From Acetatifactor sp. (GTDB lineage: Bacteria > Bacillota > Clostridia > Lachnospirales > Lachnospiraceae): a DNA stretch of 57,973 bases. Shown one piece after another: positions 1 through 11,676 of this stretch (positions are counted from its first letter, which is position 1; each line of letters begins with the position of its first letter). The stretch covers positions 1-57,973 of the forward strand of contig JAFLRM010000019.1 in assembly GCA_022511465.1 (NCBI GenBank). Reading direction: 5' to 3'. The notes below the pieces were generated by a model, which worked only from the letters and a program-made list of their open reading frames with translations, was not told the DNA's origin and did not search any database. Position numbers and translations under genes: made by a program.

Positions 1-11
1 AGGAAAAATTT

Positions 12-590
12 ATGCCCCAAAATCAGTTTCAGCGAATGATGTTCGCACTACTCACCGTGATCATTACGGTGCAAGCCTATGTATTTTACAGTCTCTATGT
101 GATCAATGGAGAAACCTTTATGGCGCTCACCGGCGAGACAGGCGTGATCAAAGCCATAAGTGCCATGGGCGGCGTGTCTATGTTTGGACATGCCCTCCCC
201 ATCTGGGCTATTGTGCTCATTGAGTTCTGCTGTGCCTATTTGCTTGAGAATATTATTGGAAGCCCTTTGTCTTTCAAGCTGGCATGCAGAGTGTTTGATC
301 CGAAGGAGACACATCCCGTATTGTTTGAGACAGCCATCATCTGTGCCACAGTGGGCATCATGTGCCCTGCCATGAGTTTTCTGGCAGCCTTTATGTACTA
401 TCCCTACCACCATGGATTTAACTTTTTTACCCTGCTGGCAAATTGGATGAAATTGGTCTGCTTCAACTTCCCCTTTGCCTTCTTTACCCAACTATTTTTC
501 ATCCAGCCTCTGGTTCGTACGCTGTTCAAGCTGATCTTTGTTAGGAGTGGGAAGCATAAAGGAAGCAGCGAGCAGATGTCTGCTGCATAA
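12..590 (+). CDS. DUF2798-like integral membrane protein
   Basis: 192-residue hydrophobic protein starting at an ATG preceded by an aggaaa ribosome site. Four membrane segments are visible, near residues 8-28, 58-80, 103-128 and 143-165. The last 20 residues are basic and polar, as in a cytoplasmic tail. The pattern of two similar membrane pairs resembles the small DUF2798 family found in many Clostridia, but this is from memory of the family and no function is known. It is a separate unit from the PTS operon downstream, which has its own promoter. The upstream context is outside the window. Confidence 0.6.
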   Translation: MPQNQFQRMMFALLTVIITVQAYVFYSLYVINGETFMALTGETGVIKAISAMGGVSMFGHALPIWAIVLIEFCCAYLLENIIGSPLSFKLACRVFDPKETHPVLFETAIICATVGIMCPAMSFLAAFMYYPYHHGFNFFTLLANWMKLVCFNFPFAFFTQLFFIQPLVRTLFKLIFVRSGKHKGSSEQMSAA

Positions 591-669
591 ACAGAAACTA
601 TTTATTTCGTCAAAATATACAAAAATGTGACAAGCATAAAGCAGAATTTAACAAAAATGAAAATAAAGA

Positions 670-698
670 TTGACTTTTGGCAAATATTATTGTACAAT
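670..698 (+). promoter_or_regulatory. Sigma-A-type promoter of the PTS operon
   Basis: TTGACT (670-675) and TACAAT (693-698) are separated by 17 bp. The predicted transcript begins near 705, about 20 bases before the RAT site. Confidence 0.75.
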
Positions 699-726
699 TT
701 CACTAAATCTCACATAGGATAAAACA

Positions 727-752
727 GGTTGTTACTTTTGGTAGGCAAAACT
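727..752 (+). promoter_or_regulatory. RAT site (LicT/BglG antiterminator target)
   Basis: The 727-752 stretch contains GTTAC followed by TAGGCAAAAC, close to the ribonucleic antiterminator consensus recognised by LicT/SacT proteins. It overlaps the 5' arm of the terminator at 747-814, so the two RNA folds are mutually exclusive, as known for this family. Confidence 0.8.
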
Positions 753-814
753 GTATTGTATTCAAAAATAGATTAATAGTCTATTGCTATTTTTGAGTGC
801 AATGCAGTTTTTTT
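747..814 (+). terminator. Leader terminator upstream of licT
   Basis: The arms AAAACTGTATTG (747-758) and CAATGCAGTTTT (800-811) pair with one G-U. An inner stem pairs 761-771 with 787-797. A run of seven T follows at 808-814. The hairpin lies between the promoter and licT, so the whole operon should depend on antitermination. Confidence 0.85.
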
Positions 815-862
815 GATTCTATCGTTTTGCATGGTTTTTCGAAACGAGGGAAGGGGCGGAAA

Positions 863-1696
863 ATGAAAATTGTAAAGATCATGAACAATAACGTAGTCAA
901 TGCTCTGGACGAAAAAAACCGTGAATTAATTGTTTTAGGCAAGGGAATTGGTTTTCAAAAGCGTAAAGGCGACGAGGTAGAGGAAGCCAAAGTTGAAAAA
1001 GTCTTTCGGCTTCCGGATCAATCTAAAAGCCAGTTTGAGAAACTGGTGGAGGAGATACCGTATGTGTATGTTAAATATACGGACGAGATCGTGAAGGAAG
1101 CTGAGGAAACTCTCGGAAAGAAACTGAATAAGAATATCTATATTACTTTGACAGATCATTTACATTTTGCGATTGAACGATATCGGCAGAACATTATCTT
1201 TCAAAATGCACTGCTGTGGGAGATTAAGAAATTTTACGTTAAAGAATACGATATTGGACTGAAGGTACTTGAACTGCTGAAGGAACAAGAGGGTGTAGAA
1301 TTGTCCGTGGATGAGGCAGCTTTTATTGCGCTTCATATTGTCAACGCTGAAATGGATGGAGATTTGTCCCAAACGATCAGTATGCCGGGAATGATCAAGG
1401 ATATGCTGGATATTGTCCGGTATACCTTTCAGATGGATCTGGATGAAGACAGTCTTTCCTATGAGCGGTTCGTAACACATTTAAAATTCTTTATACAGCG
1501 GGCGATAAACCGACAGTATTACCCGAATGAAGACAATGAATTATATGAGCTGTTTCAGAAAAAGTCACCGAAGGCTAACGACTGTGCCAAGAAGATCAAG
1601 AAATATATGGAGAAAAAGACAGGTACTGAGGTGACGGATGAAGAATTGATGTATCTGACGGTGCATATTGACCGTGTGATTCGACACCGGGATTAA
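863..1696 (+). CDS. licT: LicT/BglG-family transcription antiterminator
   Basis: A 277-residue RNA-binding antiterminator. Residues 1-55 form the CAT RNA-binding domain (begins MKIVKIMNNNVV), followed by two PTS regulation domains. The four conserved PRD histidines are visible at H99, H158, H206 and H268, almost the same positions as in B. subtilis LicT (100, 159, 207, 269). An upstream in-frame ATG at 797 lies inside the leader terminator; the ATG at 863 follows a GGAAGGGGCGGA ribosome site and matches the family N-terminus, so it is preferred. The protein is expected to bind the RAT at 727-752 when beta-glucoside is present and PRDs are phosphorylated by HPr and dephosphorylated by EII. It autoregulates the downstream PTS operon. 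Confidence 0.93.
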   Translation: MKIVKIMNNNVVNALDEKNRELIVLGKGIGFQKRKGDEVEEAKVEKVFRLPDQSKSQFEKLVEEIPYVYVKYTDEIVKEAEETLGKKLNKNIYITLTDHLHFAIERYRQNIIFQNALLWEIKKFYVKEYDIGLKVLELLKEQEGVELSVDEAAFIALHIVNAEMDGDLSQTISMPGMIKDMLDIVRYTFQMDLDEDSLSYERFVTHLKFFIQRAINRQYYPNEDNELYELFQKKSPKANDCAKKIKKYMEKKTGTEVTDEELMYLTVHIDRVIRHRD

Positions 1697-1742
1697 TGTC
1701 AGAAGAGGGTCGGAATAAAGTGTGCGAGTGAGCATATTTTAG

Positions 1743-5118
<3,376 letters not shown>

Positions 5119-5162
5119 AATATAGGGCAGGAAAAACACCGTAAATTTAAGGAGGAAACAAA

Positions 5163-5420
5163 ATGAAGAGCTTTAATTATGTGATCACGGATGAGATAGG
5201 TATCCATGCAAGACCCGCAGGACTCCTTGTGAAAGAGGCAAAAAAATACTCTTCTAAAGCGACGATCAGCGTGGACGGCAAAAGTGCTGAAGCGACCAAA
5301 TTGATGGCTATCATGAGCCTGGGAGTTAAGCAGGGTGACGAAGTGAGTGTTGCCGTAGAGGGCGATGATGAAGATACCGCAGCTGCAGAACTGGAAAAGT
5401 TCTTTAAGGAAAATTTATAA
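5163..5420 (+). CDS. ptsH: HPr phosphocarrier protein
   Basis: 85-residue phosphocarrier that passes phosphate from Enzyme I to EII. The phospho-histidine is H15 in GIHARPAG. The position of the regulatory serine of Firmicutes HPr (Ser46) is Lys46 here (EATKLMAIMSLG); Ser52 remains. This suggests the protein is not a substrate of HPr kinase at the usual site, although other serines exist. The gene is preceded by AAGGAGG (5150-5156) and lies between bglA and a HAD gene, so it is probably an operon-specific HPr copy rather than the housekeeping one. Confidence 0.95.
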   Translation: MKSFNYVITDEIGIHARPAGLLVKEAKKYSSKATISVDGKSAEATKLMAIMSLGVKQGDEVSVAVEGDDEDTAAAELEKFFKENL

Positions 5421-5438
5421 AACTTATTTATAAGGTAT

Positions 5439-5504
5439 GCCGCATCAAAACACAGAAAATATGATTTTAGACATTTTATGTTACGGAAAAAGTTTTGATG
5501 CGGC
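5439..5504 (+). repeat. 13-bp perfect inverted repeat between ptsH and the HAD gene
   Basis: GCCGCATCAAAAC (5439-5451) is exactly complementary to GTTTTGATGCGGC (5492-5504), with a 40-base AT-rich loop. There is no T tract, so a standard intrinsic terminator is unlikely. A processing or mRNA-stability hairpin that would separate ptsH from the downstream genes is an inference. Confidence 0.6.
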
Positions 5505-5548
5505 TGCTTTATATAGGCGGCAGGAACTTAAGGGATGAATCAATAATC

Positions 5549-6364
5549 ATGGGAAAAGCGTTATTTTTTGACATAGACGGAACATTGGTAAACTTTCAGG
5601 GGAAAATGCCGGTTTCGACAAGAAATGCTCTGCGGCAGATTCAGAAAAAGGGACACAAGATTGTCATATGCAGTGGCAGATCCTTATGCCAGATTTATCC
5701 TTGGCTGCTTGATATGAGATTTGACGGAATCATTGCAGCTTCCGGAGCGTATGTGGAATGTGATGCACAGGTAATTTATGAACATCACATGGATAGGAAA
5801 GCACTAATAGCTGCAAGGACGCTGTTAGAACTTGCGGATGCCTGTTGTGCGGCACAGACCAAAGATGGGATCGTAGCGACAGAGAGCAGCAAAAGACGTA
5901 TGGTGGAGCGGTTTCGATCCATGGGGCTGAAAGAGGATGTGGCTGACCAAGTCTGGAAAAATATGCAGGTCGATGAACATTTTGAACAGCGGTGCGATAT
6001 TGAAAAGCTTAATTATTTTGGATCCCAAATGTCAGTTGTAGAGATTCAAAATCAATTATCGGAATATTGTGACGTGACGGCGATGAGTTTTGAACTTCCA
6101 ACCGATGACAGCGGCGAGATCAGCAGCAGGGGAATCAACAAAGCGCTTGGAATACAGAAGTATATTGAGCATGTAGGGATTGCAAGAGAAGATACGATCG
6201 CGTTTGGAGATGGACCGAATGATTTTGATATGATAGAGTATGTCGGGACAGGCGTTGCTATGGGCAATGCCATGGATGCTCTGAAAAAGCAGGCGGATCA
6301 TGTGACGATGGGAATTGATGACGATGGGATCGAACATGCGCTGAAAGAATTGAAGTTGCTATGA
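5549..6364 (+). CDS. Cof-type HAD hydrolase
   Basis: 271-residue HAD-superfamily phosphatase of the Cof/IIB group. Motif I is FFDIDGTL near the N-terminus, motif II is CSGRS, and motif IV is FGDGPNDFDMI in the C-terminal part, with the alpha/beta cap between. The start at 5549 gives the normal MGKALFFDIDGT beginning; an in-frame ATG at 5495 falls within the inverted repeat and is less likely. The ribosome site (AAGGGA, 5530-5535) is a little far. Members dephosphorylate sugar phosphates or cofactors. Its place between ptsH and ptsI suggests a role in phosphosugar turnover, but the substrate is not predictable. Confidence 0.88.
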   Translation: MGKALFFDIDGTLVNFQGKMPVSTRNALRQIQKKGHKIVICSGRSLCQIYPWLLDMRFDGIIAASGAYVECDAQVIYEHHMDRKALIAARTLLELADACCAAQTKDGIVATESSKRRMVERFRSMGLKEDVADQVWKNMQVDEHFEQRCDIEKLNYFGSQMSVVEIQNQLSEYCDVTAMSFELPTDDSGEISSRGINKALGIQKYIEHVGIAREDTIAFGDGPNDFDMIEYVGTGVAMGNAMDALKKQADHVTMGIDDDGIEHALKELKLL

Positions 6365-6410
6365 TAAATAGTGTAAATGATGCAAGTGAAAGAAATGGAG
6401 GGTAAAGCAG

Positions 6411-8039
6411 ATGAAAAAATATGCAGGAAAGTCCGTTTATAAGGGAATTGCCATGGGACCATTGCTTGTCATGAAAAAGACGGACGATCTGGTGAAGCGT
6501 TCCAAGATTGAGGATGCAGAGGTGGAAATCGGCAGAGTGTCGGAGGCGATAGAGACGTCGAAAGAGCAGCTGCGAAAATTGTATGACAAGGCCTTAAAAG
6601 AAGTCGGAGAAGCAAATGCAGCTATTTTTGAAGTACACGAAATGATGCTGGATGATGATGATTATCTGGATGCGATCCACAATATGATCAGAACCCAGCT
6701 GGTCAACGCGGAATATGCAGTGGCAGTTACCGGTGACAACTTCGCAGAAATGTTTGCCAATATGGACGACGATTACATGAAGGCAAGAGCTGCCGATATC
6801 AAAGATATTTCCAATCGGCTGATCCGCAATCTGAGCGGCGCTCAGGATGCAGACCTGACTTCGGCCGAGCCTTCTATTATTGTGGCAGATGATCTGTCGC
6901 CGAGCGAGACAGTACAGATGGACAAATCAAAAATTTTGGCTTTTGTGACGGTACATGGCTCAACCAATTCCCATACGGCTATACTGGCAAGAATGATGAA
7001 TATTCCGGCACTGATCGGCGTGCCGATGAATTTGGAGGAGCTGCAAACCGGAAGCCTCGCCGTAGTGGATGGATTTCAGTCGGAAGTCATCTTTGAACCG
7101 ACAGAGGAGATTCAAGATCAGGCGAGTGAGAGGATAAAAGAGGAACAGGAGAAGCAGCAGCTTTTGCAAAATCTGAAAGGTCAGGAAAACCGCACTTTAG
7201 ACGGCAAAACCGTCAATATCTATGCCAATATTGGAAGTGTGGGAGATGTAGGTTATGTGCTGGAAAATGACGCCGGTGGAATTGGACTGTTTCGGAGCGA
7301 GTTCTTATATCTTGGGAGAGATGATTTCCCTACGGAAGAAGAACAGTTTCAGGCTTACCGGAAGGTACTTCAGAACATGGCAGGCAAGAAGGTCATTATC
7401 AGAACCTTGGATATCGGGGCCGACAAGCAGGTGGACTATTTTAATCTGGGCAAGGAGGATAATCCGGCGTTGGGATACCGTGCTATCCGTATCTGCCTGA
7501 CTCAGACAGATATATTTAAGACACAACTGCGGGCGCTGCTGCGCGCATCGACATGCGGCAATCTGTCTATTATGTATCCGATGATCACGTCGGTTTGGGA
7601 AGTGGAACGGATCCATGAGATCGTAGAGGAAGTCTGCAAGGAATTGGAGGAAGAACAGATTCCTTATCAGATGCCGGAACAGGGTATTATGATTGAGACG
7701 CCGGCAGCAGTCATGATCAGCGATGAGTTGGCGCCCTTGGTAGACTTTTTCAGTATCGGCACCAATGATCTGACTCAGTATACTTTGGCAATTGACCGTC
7801 AAAATGAGAAGCTGGATCCTTTTTATGATCCACATCATAAGGCAATTTTGCGCATGATCAAAATGGTAGTGGATTCTGCGCACGCCGCTGGAAAGTGGGC
7901 CGGTATCTGTGGAGAATTGGGTGCAGACTTAGAACTGACCAAGGAGTTCATGCAGATGGGAGTTGATGAATTGTCAGTGGCTCCGTCCATGGTGCTTAAG
8001 ATCAGGCAGCGTGTGCGTGAGATGAAGGTGAACCAATGA
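6411..8039 (+). CDS. ptsI: PTS Enzyme I (PEP-protein phosphotransferase)
   Basis: 542-residue Enzyme I that autophosphorylates from phosphoenolpyruvate and charges HPr. The active-site histidine is H188 in STNSHTAILAR; the C-terminal PEP-binding TIM barrel shows GIGLFRSEFLYLGR, MIETPAAVM and SIGTNDLTQY, with the catalytic cysteine in WAGICGELG. Length is slightly shorter than B. subtilis EI (about 570). It follows the HAD gene by 46 bases with GGAGG. With ptsH it makes this operon a self-sufficient PTS. Confidence 0.95.
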   Translation: MKKYAGKSVYKGIAMGPLLVMKKTDDLVKRSKIEDAEVEIGRVSEAIETSKEQLRKLYDKALKEVGEANAAIFEVHEMMLDDDDYLDAIHNMIRTQLVNAEYAVAVTGDNFAEMFANMDDDYMKARAADIKDISNRLIRNLSGAQDADLTSAEPSIIVADDLSPSETVQMDKSKILAFVTVHGSTNSHTAILARMMNIPALIGVPMNLEELQTGSLAVVDGFQSEVIFEPTEEIQDQASERIKEEQEKQQLLQNLKGQENRTLDGKTVNIYANIGSVGDVGYVLENDAGGIGLFRSEFLYLGRDDFPTEEEQFQAYRKVLQNMAGKKVIIRTLDIGADKQVDYFNLGKEDNPALGYRAIRICLTQTDIFKTQLRALLRASTCGNLSIMYPMITSVWEVERIHEIVEEVCKELEEEQIPYQMPEQGIMIETPAAVMISDELAPLVDFFSIGTNDLTQYTLAIDRQNEKLDPFYDPHHKAILRMIKMVVDSAHAAGKWAGICGELGADLELTKEFMQMGVDELSVAPSMVLKIRQRVREMKVNQ

Positions 8040-8067
8040 AAAAGGGGGTGATAGTATCAGCATTGTA

Positions 8068-8388
8068 ATGAATCTGTATTATACAGGAATAAATGGTAAT
8101 GCCCGAAAATTTGCCGAAGAAATGGAGAGCAGTAGGACAGCTGATTTAATTCGAAAAGAAAATGGCAATGAGAGATATGAGTATTTCTTGTCAATGAATG
8201 ATCCTGAAACGATTCTGTTAATTGATATTTGGAAGGATCAAAAATCACTGGACTTGCATCACGCTTCTCCTATGATGGAAAAAATAGCACAGTTAAGAGA
8301 GAAATATGATGTGCATATGAAGGCAGAGCGGTTTCTTACAGACGATGAAGGAATTCCGGATTCAGATTCAAAATTTATAAAACCATAA
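8068..8388 (+). CDS. Antibiotic biosynthesis monooxygenase (ABM/YgiN-like) domain protein
   Basis: About 106 residues with a ferredoxin-like ABM fold: N-terminal NLYYTGINGNARKFAEEM strand-helix, central FLSMNDPETILLIDIWKD strand, and a C-terminal VHMKAERF strand. Such proteins are small dimeric quinol or heme-related oxygenases. The start is unclear. A near-perfect ribosome site AAAGGGGGTGAT (8041-8052) is 16-20 bases before the ATG at 8068, but ideally placed for ATC at 8056, where the frame reads ATC-AGC-ATT-GTA-ATG, giving the family N-terminus SIVMNLYYTG. An ancestral ATG may have become ATC. It starts about 30 bases after ptsI and may be on the same transcript. Confidence 0.72.
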   Translation: MNLYYTGINGNARKFAEEMESSRTADLIRKENGNERYEYFLSMNDPETILLIDIWKDQKSLDLHHASPMMEKIAQLREKYDVHMKAERFLTDDEGIPDSDSKFIKP

Positions 8389-8553
8389 TGAAAAACTCCA
8401 AAATGCCAAAAAGTCTTCCCGACAAACGGCATATTACGGGCAATTGTGATCGGCGGTGCAGGTATTGACATTGTTGAAAGATAATGGTACCCTTATGATG
8501 AATATCAAAGAGCATTTTAAATTATATATAATTGCCTGTAAAAGGAGTACATA
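8389..8553. other. 165-base intergenic stretch, possibly a gene remnant
   Basis: No gene of convincing length. One frame near 8438-8485 reads AIVIGGAGIDIVER then stop, reminiscent of the first strand of a sugar kinase of the PfkB type, but it is too short to call. A TTGACA occurs at 8465-8470 without a clear partner. Confidence 0.25.
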
Positions 8554-10326
8554 ATGAAACAATTTCACCTAATCTACAAAAGTGATGAAGAGTTTCTGGA
8601 AAAGTTGGATGAGATCAGACAGTGGTGCGATACGAACGCCGCATACAGGACTGTATTTCGGATCTATTCCGACGATATGGACACGGAACATATCACCCAT
8701 GTGTGCAATATTCTGGATGACAAGATGCCGGAGGCCTTGTACTTTGGATGTACTTCCAATGCCAATATCCTGGACGGTTCTCTCATGGAGTCATCCATCC
8801 TGGTGATCTGTACCGTTTTCGAGTACGAGACAACACAGGCAATTTTACTGCAATATCCTTTCACGGAGGATAATTACAAGGAAGCTGTAGACGATCTGAA
8901 GAGGCATTGTGAGGAGAACCCATGGGTCAACTCCATAGAAATGCTGGCCACGATCATGGATATGTCCATGAAGGGATTTTGTGATGAGATGAGCACTCTC
9001 CCAAAGGATATCCAGGTATTTGGAGGCGGTGCGTTCAATCCGGACATGGATGACGAAGTTGCACACGTATTCTCAAAGGGAAACAGTTTTTCCGGTCATG
9101 GAATCATCTTTTTGCTGTTGGGCGGTGAGGACTTCCACGCATACAGTACGTTTATTTCCGGATGGAAGCCGCTTGAGAGAAGGTTCCGCATTACAAAGGC
9201 TGATAAAGAGGTGCTGTATGAGCTGGACGGCAGACCGGCCTTTGAGGTATATAAGCGGTTTCTGAACATAGAGAAAAACGATAATTTCTTTTCAAACACA
9301 TTGGAGTTTCCTCTGTTTTTGGAGCGCGAGGGTGTGGATATCCTCCGCTGTCCTCTCTCGGTAAATGACGACAATTCTCTGGTCATGTCGTCTGACATGG
9401 AGGAGAATGCTTATGTAAGGATAGCTTACGGAGATCCGGAGACGATCCTGAGCAGCATCTGGCAGGACGGACAGAGGATATCTGATTTTCAGCCGGAAGT
9501 CATCCAAACCTTTTCCTGTGCGGCCAGGAGAGCTTTCTGGGGAGATCAGAATATCAGCAAAGAGACGGTGATGTTTAAGGATGTTGCGCCTACGGCGGGC
9601 TTCTATACGCATGGTGAGTTTCTGAGAATGAACGGAAATATGCTGAATTTTAATGTGACGCTGGTGATTGCGGCCATGAGGGAAGGAGAACCGGCGGAAG
9701 ATAAGAAAAGGGTTTTCTGTGGCCCCGTTTTTAAAAGGTTGGATAAGATCCCTATGATCTGGCGCTTTGTCTCTTTTATTGAGGCCTCCACTGCCGAATT
9801 GGAAGCAATGAACCGGATGCTTTCTGATATGGCGATCACGGACGGACTGTCCGGTCTGTATAATCGTGCTGAGACTGAGAGAAGGATCAACAGCGAAATG
9901 GAGAAATTCGACGCCGGAACGGGCGACGGCAGAATTTACCTGATCATGTTGGATATCGATAATTTTAAAAAGGTGAATGATGTCTATGGTCACAGGGAAG
10001 GTGACCAGGTCATTATAGGGTTATCTAATGTTCTCCGGCAGGTGACGGAAGAATTTTCCCAAGCTACCGCAGGAAGATGGGGCGGCGAGGAGTTCATGGT
10101 GATCATGGCAGATGAAGACATGGATACCGTGATGGGCGCTGCGGAAAAGATTCGGAAGAAATTTGCGTCCATGACCTTTGATAGCGCCGGACAACAGACC
10201 GTCAGCGTCGGTGTGACCCAGGCAAAAGCCGGAGAGACCGTGGATGCCCTGTGCACCAGAGTAGACAAGGCATTGTATAAGGCTAAGGAGACCGGAAAGA
10301 ACCGGGTGGTAAGATTGGACGAATAA
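8554..10326 (+). CDS. FIST sensor - GGDEF diguanylate cyclase
   Basis: 590-residue cytoplasmic signalling protein without membrane segments. Residues 1-200 resemble the FIST N domain (with YFGCTSNANI near 66) and about 210-390 the FIST C domain; these are proposed small-ligand or amino-acid sensors. A short helix (about 400-430) leads to the GGDEF domain, which begins ITDGLSGLYNRAE and carries the active-site motif GGEEF at 510-514, consistent with an active enzyme that makes cyclic di-GMP. The autoinhibitory RxxD site before the motif is not evident (SNVLRQVTEEFSQATAGRW precedes it). Start has AAAGGAG (8539-8545). It stands alone between unrelated genes. Confidence 0.88.
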   Translation: MKQFHLIYKSDEEFLEKLDEIRQWCDTNAAYRTVFRIYSDDMDTEHITHVCNILDDKMPEALYFGCTSNANILDGSLMESSILVICTVFEYETTQAILLQYPFTEDNYKEAVDDLKRHCEENPWVNSIEMLATIMDMSMKGFCDEMSTLPKDIQVFGGGAFNPDMDDEVAHVFSKGNSFSGHGIIFLLLGGEDFHAYSTFISGWKPLERRFRITKADKEVLYELDGRPAFEVYKRFLNIEKNDNFFSNTLEFPLFLEREGVDILRCPLSVNDDNSLVMSSDMEENAYVRIAYGDPETILSSIWQDGQRISDFQPEVIQTFSCAARRAFWGDQNISKETVMFKDVAPTAGFYTHGEFLRMNGNMLNFNVTLVIAAMREGEPAEDKKRVFCGPVFKRLDKIPMIWRFVSFIEASTAELEAMNRMLSDMAITDGLSGLYNRAETERRINSEMEKFDAGTGDGRIYLIMLDIDNFKKVNDVYGHREGDQVIIGLSNVLRQVTEEFSQATAGRWGGEEFMVIMADEDMDTVMGAAEKIRKKFASMTFDSAGQQTVSVGVTQAKAGETVDALCTRVDKALYKAKETGKNRVVRLDE

Positions 10327-10444
10327 GAACTCCAAATAGTAAATGTGTTAAAAATATATTGTTTTAGTGGTAACAAAATGATGAATGGGCAGTGCGCAAT
10401 GCGGCTGCCCATTGCTTATAAACAGTAAGAGGAGAGCAAAAAAA

Positions 10445-11644
10445 ATGGCCTATTTAAAAACGGTAAATGAAAAAAAACAGCTATGTTTTACTTATCTAAC
10501 ATTTATGTTGAACGGCCTGCTGGCGCTGTCGATTGGCTCTCTTTTACCGTTTGTCAGGGATGCCAGAGACTTAAGCTACGCTTTTGCAGGGACGATCGTC
10601 AGTCTGCATTCGGTAGGAAATCTGCTTTCCGGCTTTATAGCAGGCGCGCTTTCGGTCAAGATCGGAAGAAAGAAGAGTATTCTGCTCTTTAATGCCTGCT
10701 ATAGCATTTCTTATGTCTTGATCATTTTTGGAACAGGGAATCTGCATCTTGCATTGGCGTTTTTCATGACTGGGCTGGCAAGGGGCGCAACAAGCAACTT
10801 TGCGAATTATACGGTCAACGATCTGGCGCCGGGCAGAGCAGGATATTTGAACGCATTGCACGCCATGTTCTCAATTGGTGCGTTTATTTTTCCAATTTTT
10901 CTGACGCTGCTGACCGGGGTGAATGGGTCGCGTTGGATATATGCCTGCTATTTTATGATAGGAATGGGGATCTTAAGTTGGTTTTTGTATTTTATGATTC
11001 CGCTGGAAACCGGAAAGGAGAGCCGAAAAGCGGAGGAAAAGGGCAGTGCGGGCATAGGCTTTTTCAGGGAACCGTTGTTTTACCTTTGTACGCTCACATT
11101 GTTTTTTTATCTGTGCGCAGAGCAGGGTGTGATCGGATGGCTGATCACCTATTTTGTGGATACGGGGCTGATGAGCGGTGCGCTTTCCCAGCTGATGGCG
11201 AGCGTACTCTGGGTCATGATGTTGACGGGGCGGTTGATGACCGCATGGATGTCGCAGAAACTTCCAAAAGAAAAGCTGCTTTTGGCGATGGGGGCAGGCA
11301 TTGTATTTTTCTTTATCTGGTTGTTGTTTAGCAAGAGTGCAGGTATGATTGTTTTAGGCATTATAGGTTTTGGCTACAGTATGGCGGGCATTTATCCGAC
11401 AACAGTGTCATTTTGTGGTGGTCTGATCAAAACTTATACAATGGCATGGAGCTTTATCCTAACGCTGGCCAGCTTCGGCTCCATCCTAATGCCTACGATC
11501 ATCGGGAGGATTGCGGAGTCTGCGGGTATCATCTATGGTATGAGCTCAGTGGCCGTGGTTATAGTAATTGATTTTCTATTGATCACAGCGTTAAATATTT
11601 ATATTAAGAAAAGGAAAAGCAGATACGACAGATTCCGGGAGTAA
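10445..11644 (+). CDS. MFS transporter
   Basis: 399-residue protein with 12 hydrophobic segments in two six-helix halves, with the loop 2-3 basic motif GALSVKIGRKKS typical of the major facilitator superfamily and a hydrophilic central loop (KESRKAEEKGSAG, about 190-205). The start at 10445 follows AAGAGGAG (10428-10435); the earlier in-frame ATG at 10385 would add a non-hydrophobic, Cys-rich leader and is rejected. The substrate is not predictable; sugar or drug export are both possible. It converges on the ABC operon at 11.66 kb. Confidence 0.85.
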   Translation: MAYLKTVNEKKQLCFTYLTFMLNGLLALSIGSLLPFVRDARDLSYAFAGTIVSLHSVGNLLSGFIAGALSVKIGRKKSILLFNACYSISYVLIIFGTGNLHLALAFFMTGLARGATSNFANYTVNDLAPGRAGYLNALHAMFSIGAFIFPIFLTLLTGVNGSRWIYACYFMIGMGILSWFLYFMIPLETGKESRKAEEKGSAGIGFFREPLFYLCTLTLFFYLCAEQGVIGWLITYFVDTGLMSGALSQLMASVLWVMMLTGRLMTAWMSQKLPKEKLLLAMGAGIVFFFIWLLFSKSAGMIVLGIIGFGYSMAGIYPTTVSFCGGLIKTYTMAWSFILTLASFGSILMPTIIGRIAESAGIIYGMSSVAVVIVIDFLLITALNIYIKKRKSRYDRFRE

Positions 11645-11647
11645 AGG

Positions 11648-11676
11648 GGGACGACTACCCTATAGGGTGTCGTCCC
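11648..11676. terminator. Bidirectional hairpin between convergent MFS and ABC genes
   Basis: GGGACGAC (11648-11655) pairs with GTCGTCCC (11669-11676), with an inner ACCC/GGGT stem and TATA loop. T runs on either side are weak. It includes the last codons of the minus-strand permease. Confidence 0.6.

Noticed and set aside
797..862. Upstream in-frame ATG extending LicT by 22 residues
   Set aside because: The extra codons lie within the leader terminator and do not match LicT N-termini; the ATG at 863 has a ribosome site.
8389..8553. Short frame reading AIVIGGAGIDIVER as a sugar kinase start
   Set aside because: Only about 14 residues before a stop and no start codon; chance similarity is likely.
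9292..9993. 233-residue minus-strand frame opposite the FIST-GGDEF gene
   Set aside because: Antisense to a gene with GGEEF and FIST motifs; the frame lacks a plausible start context.
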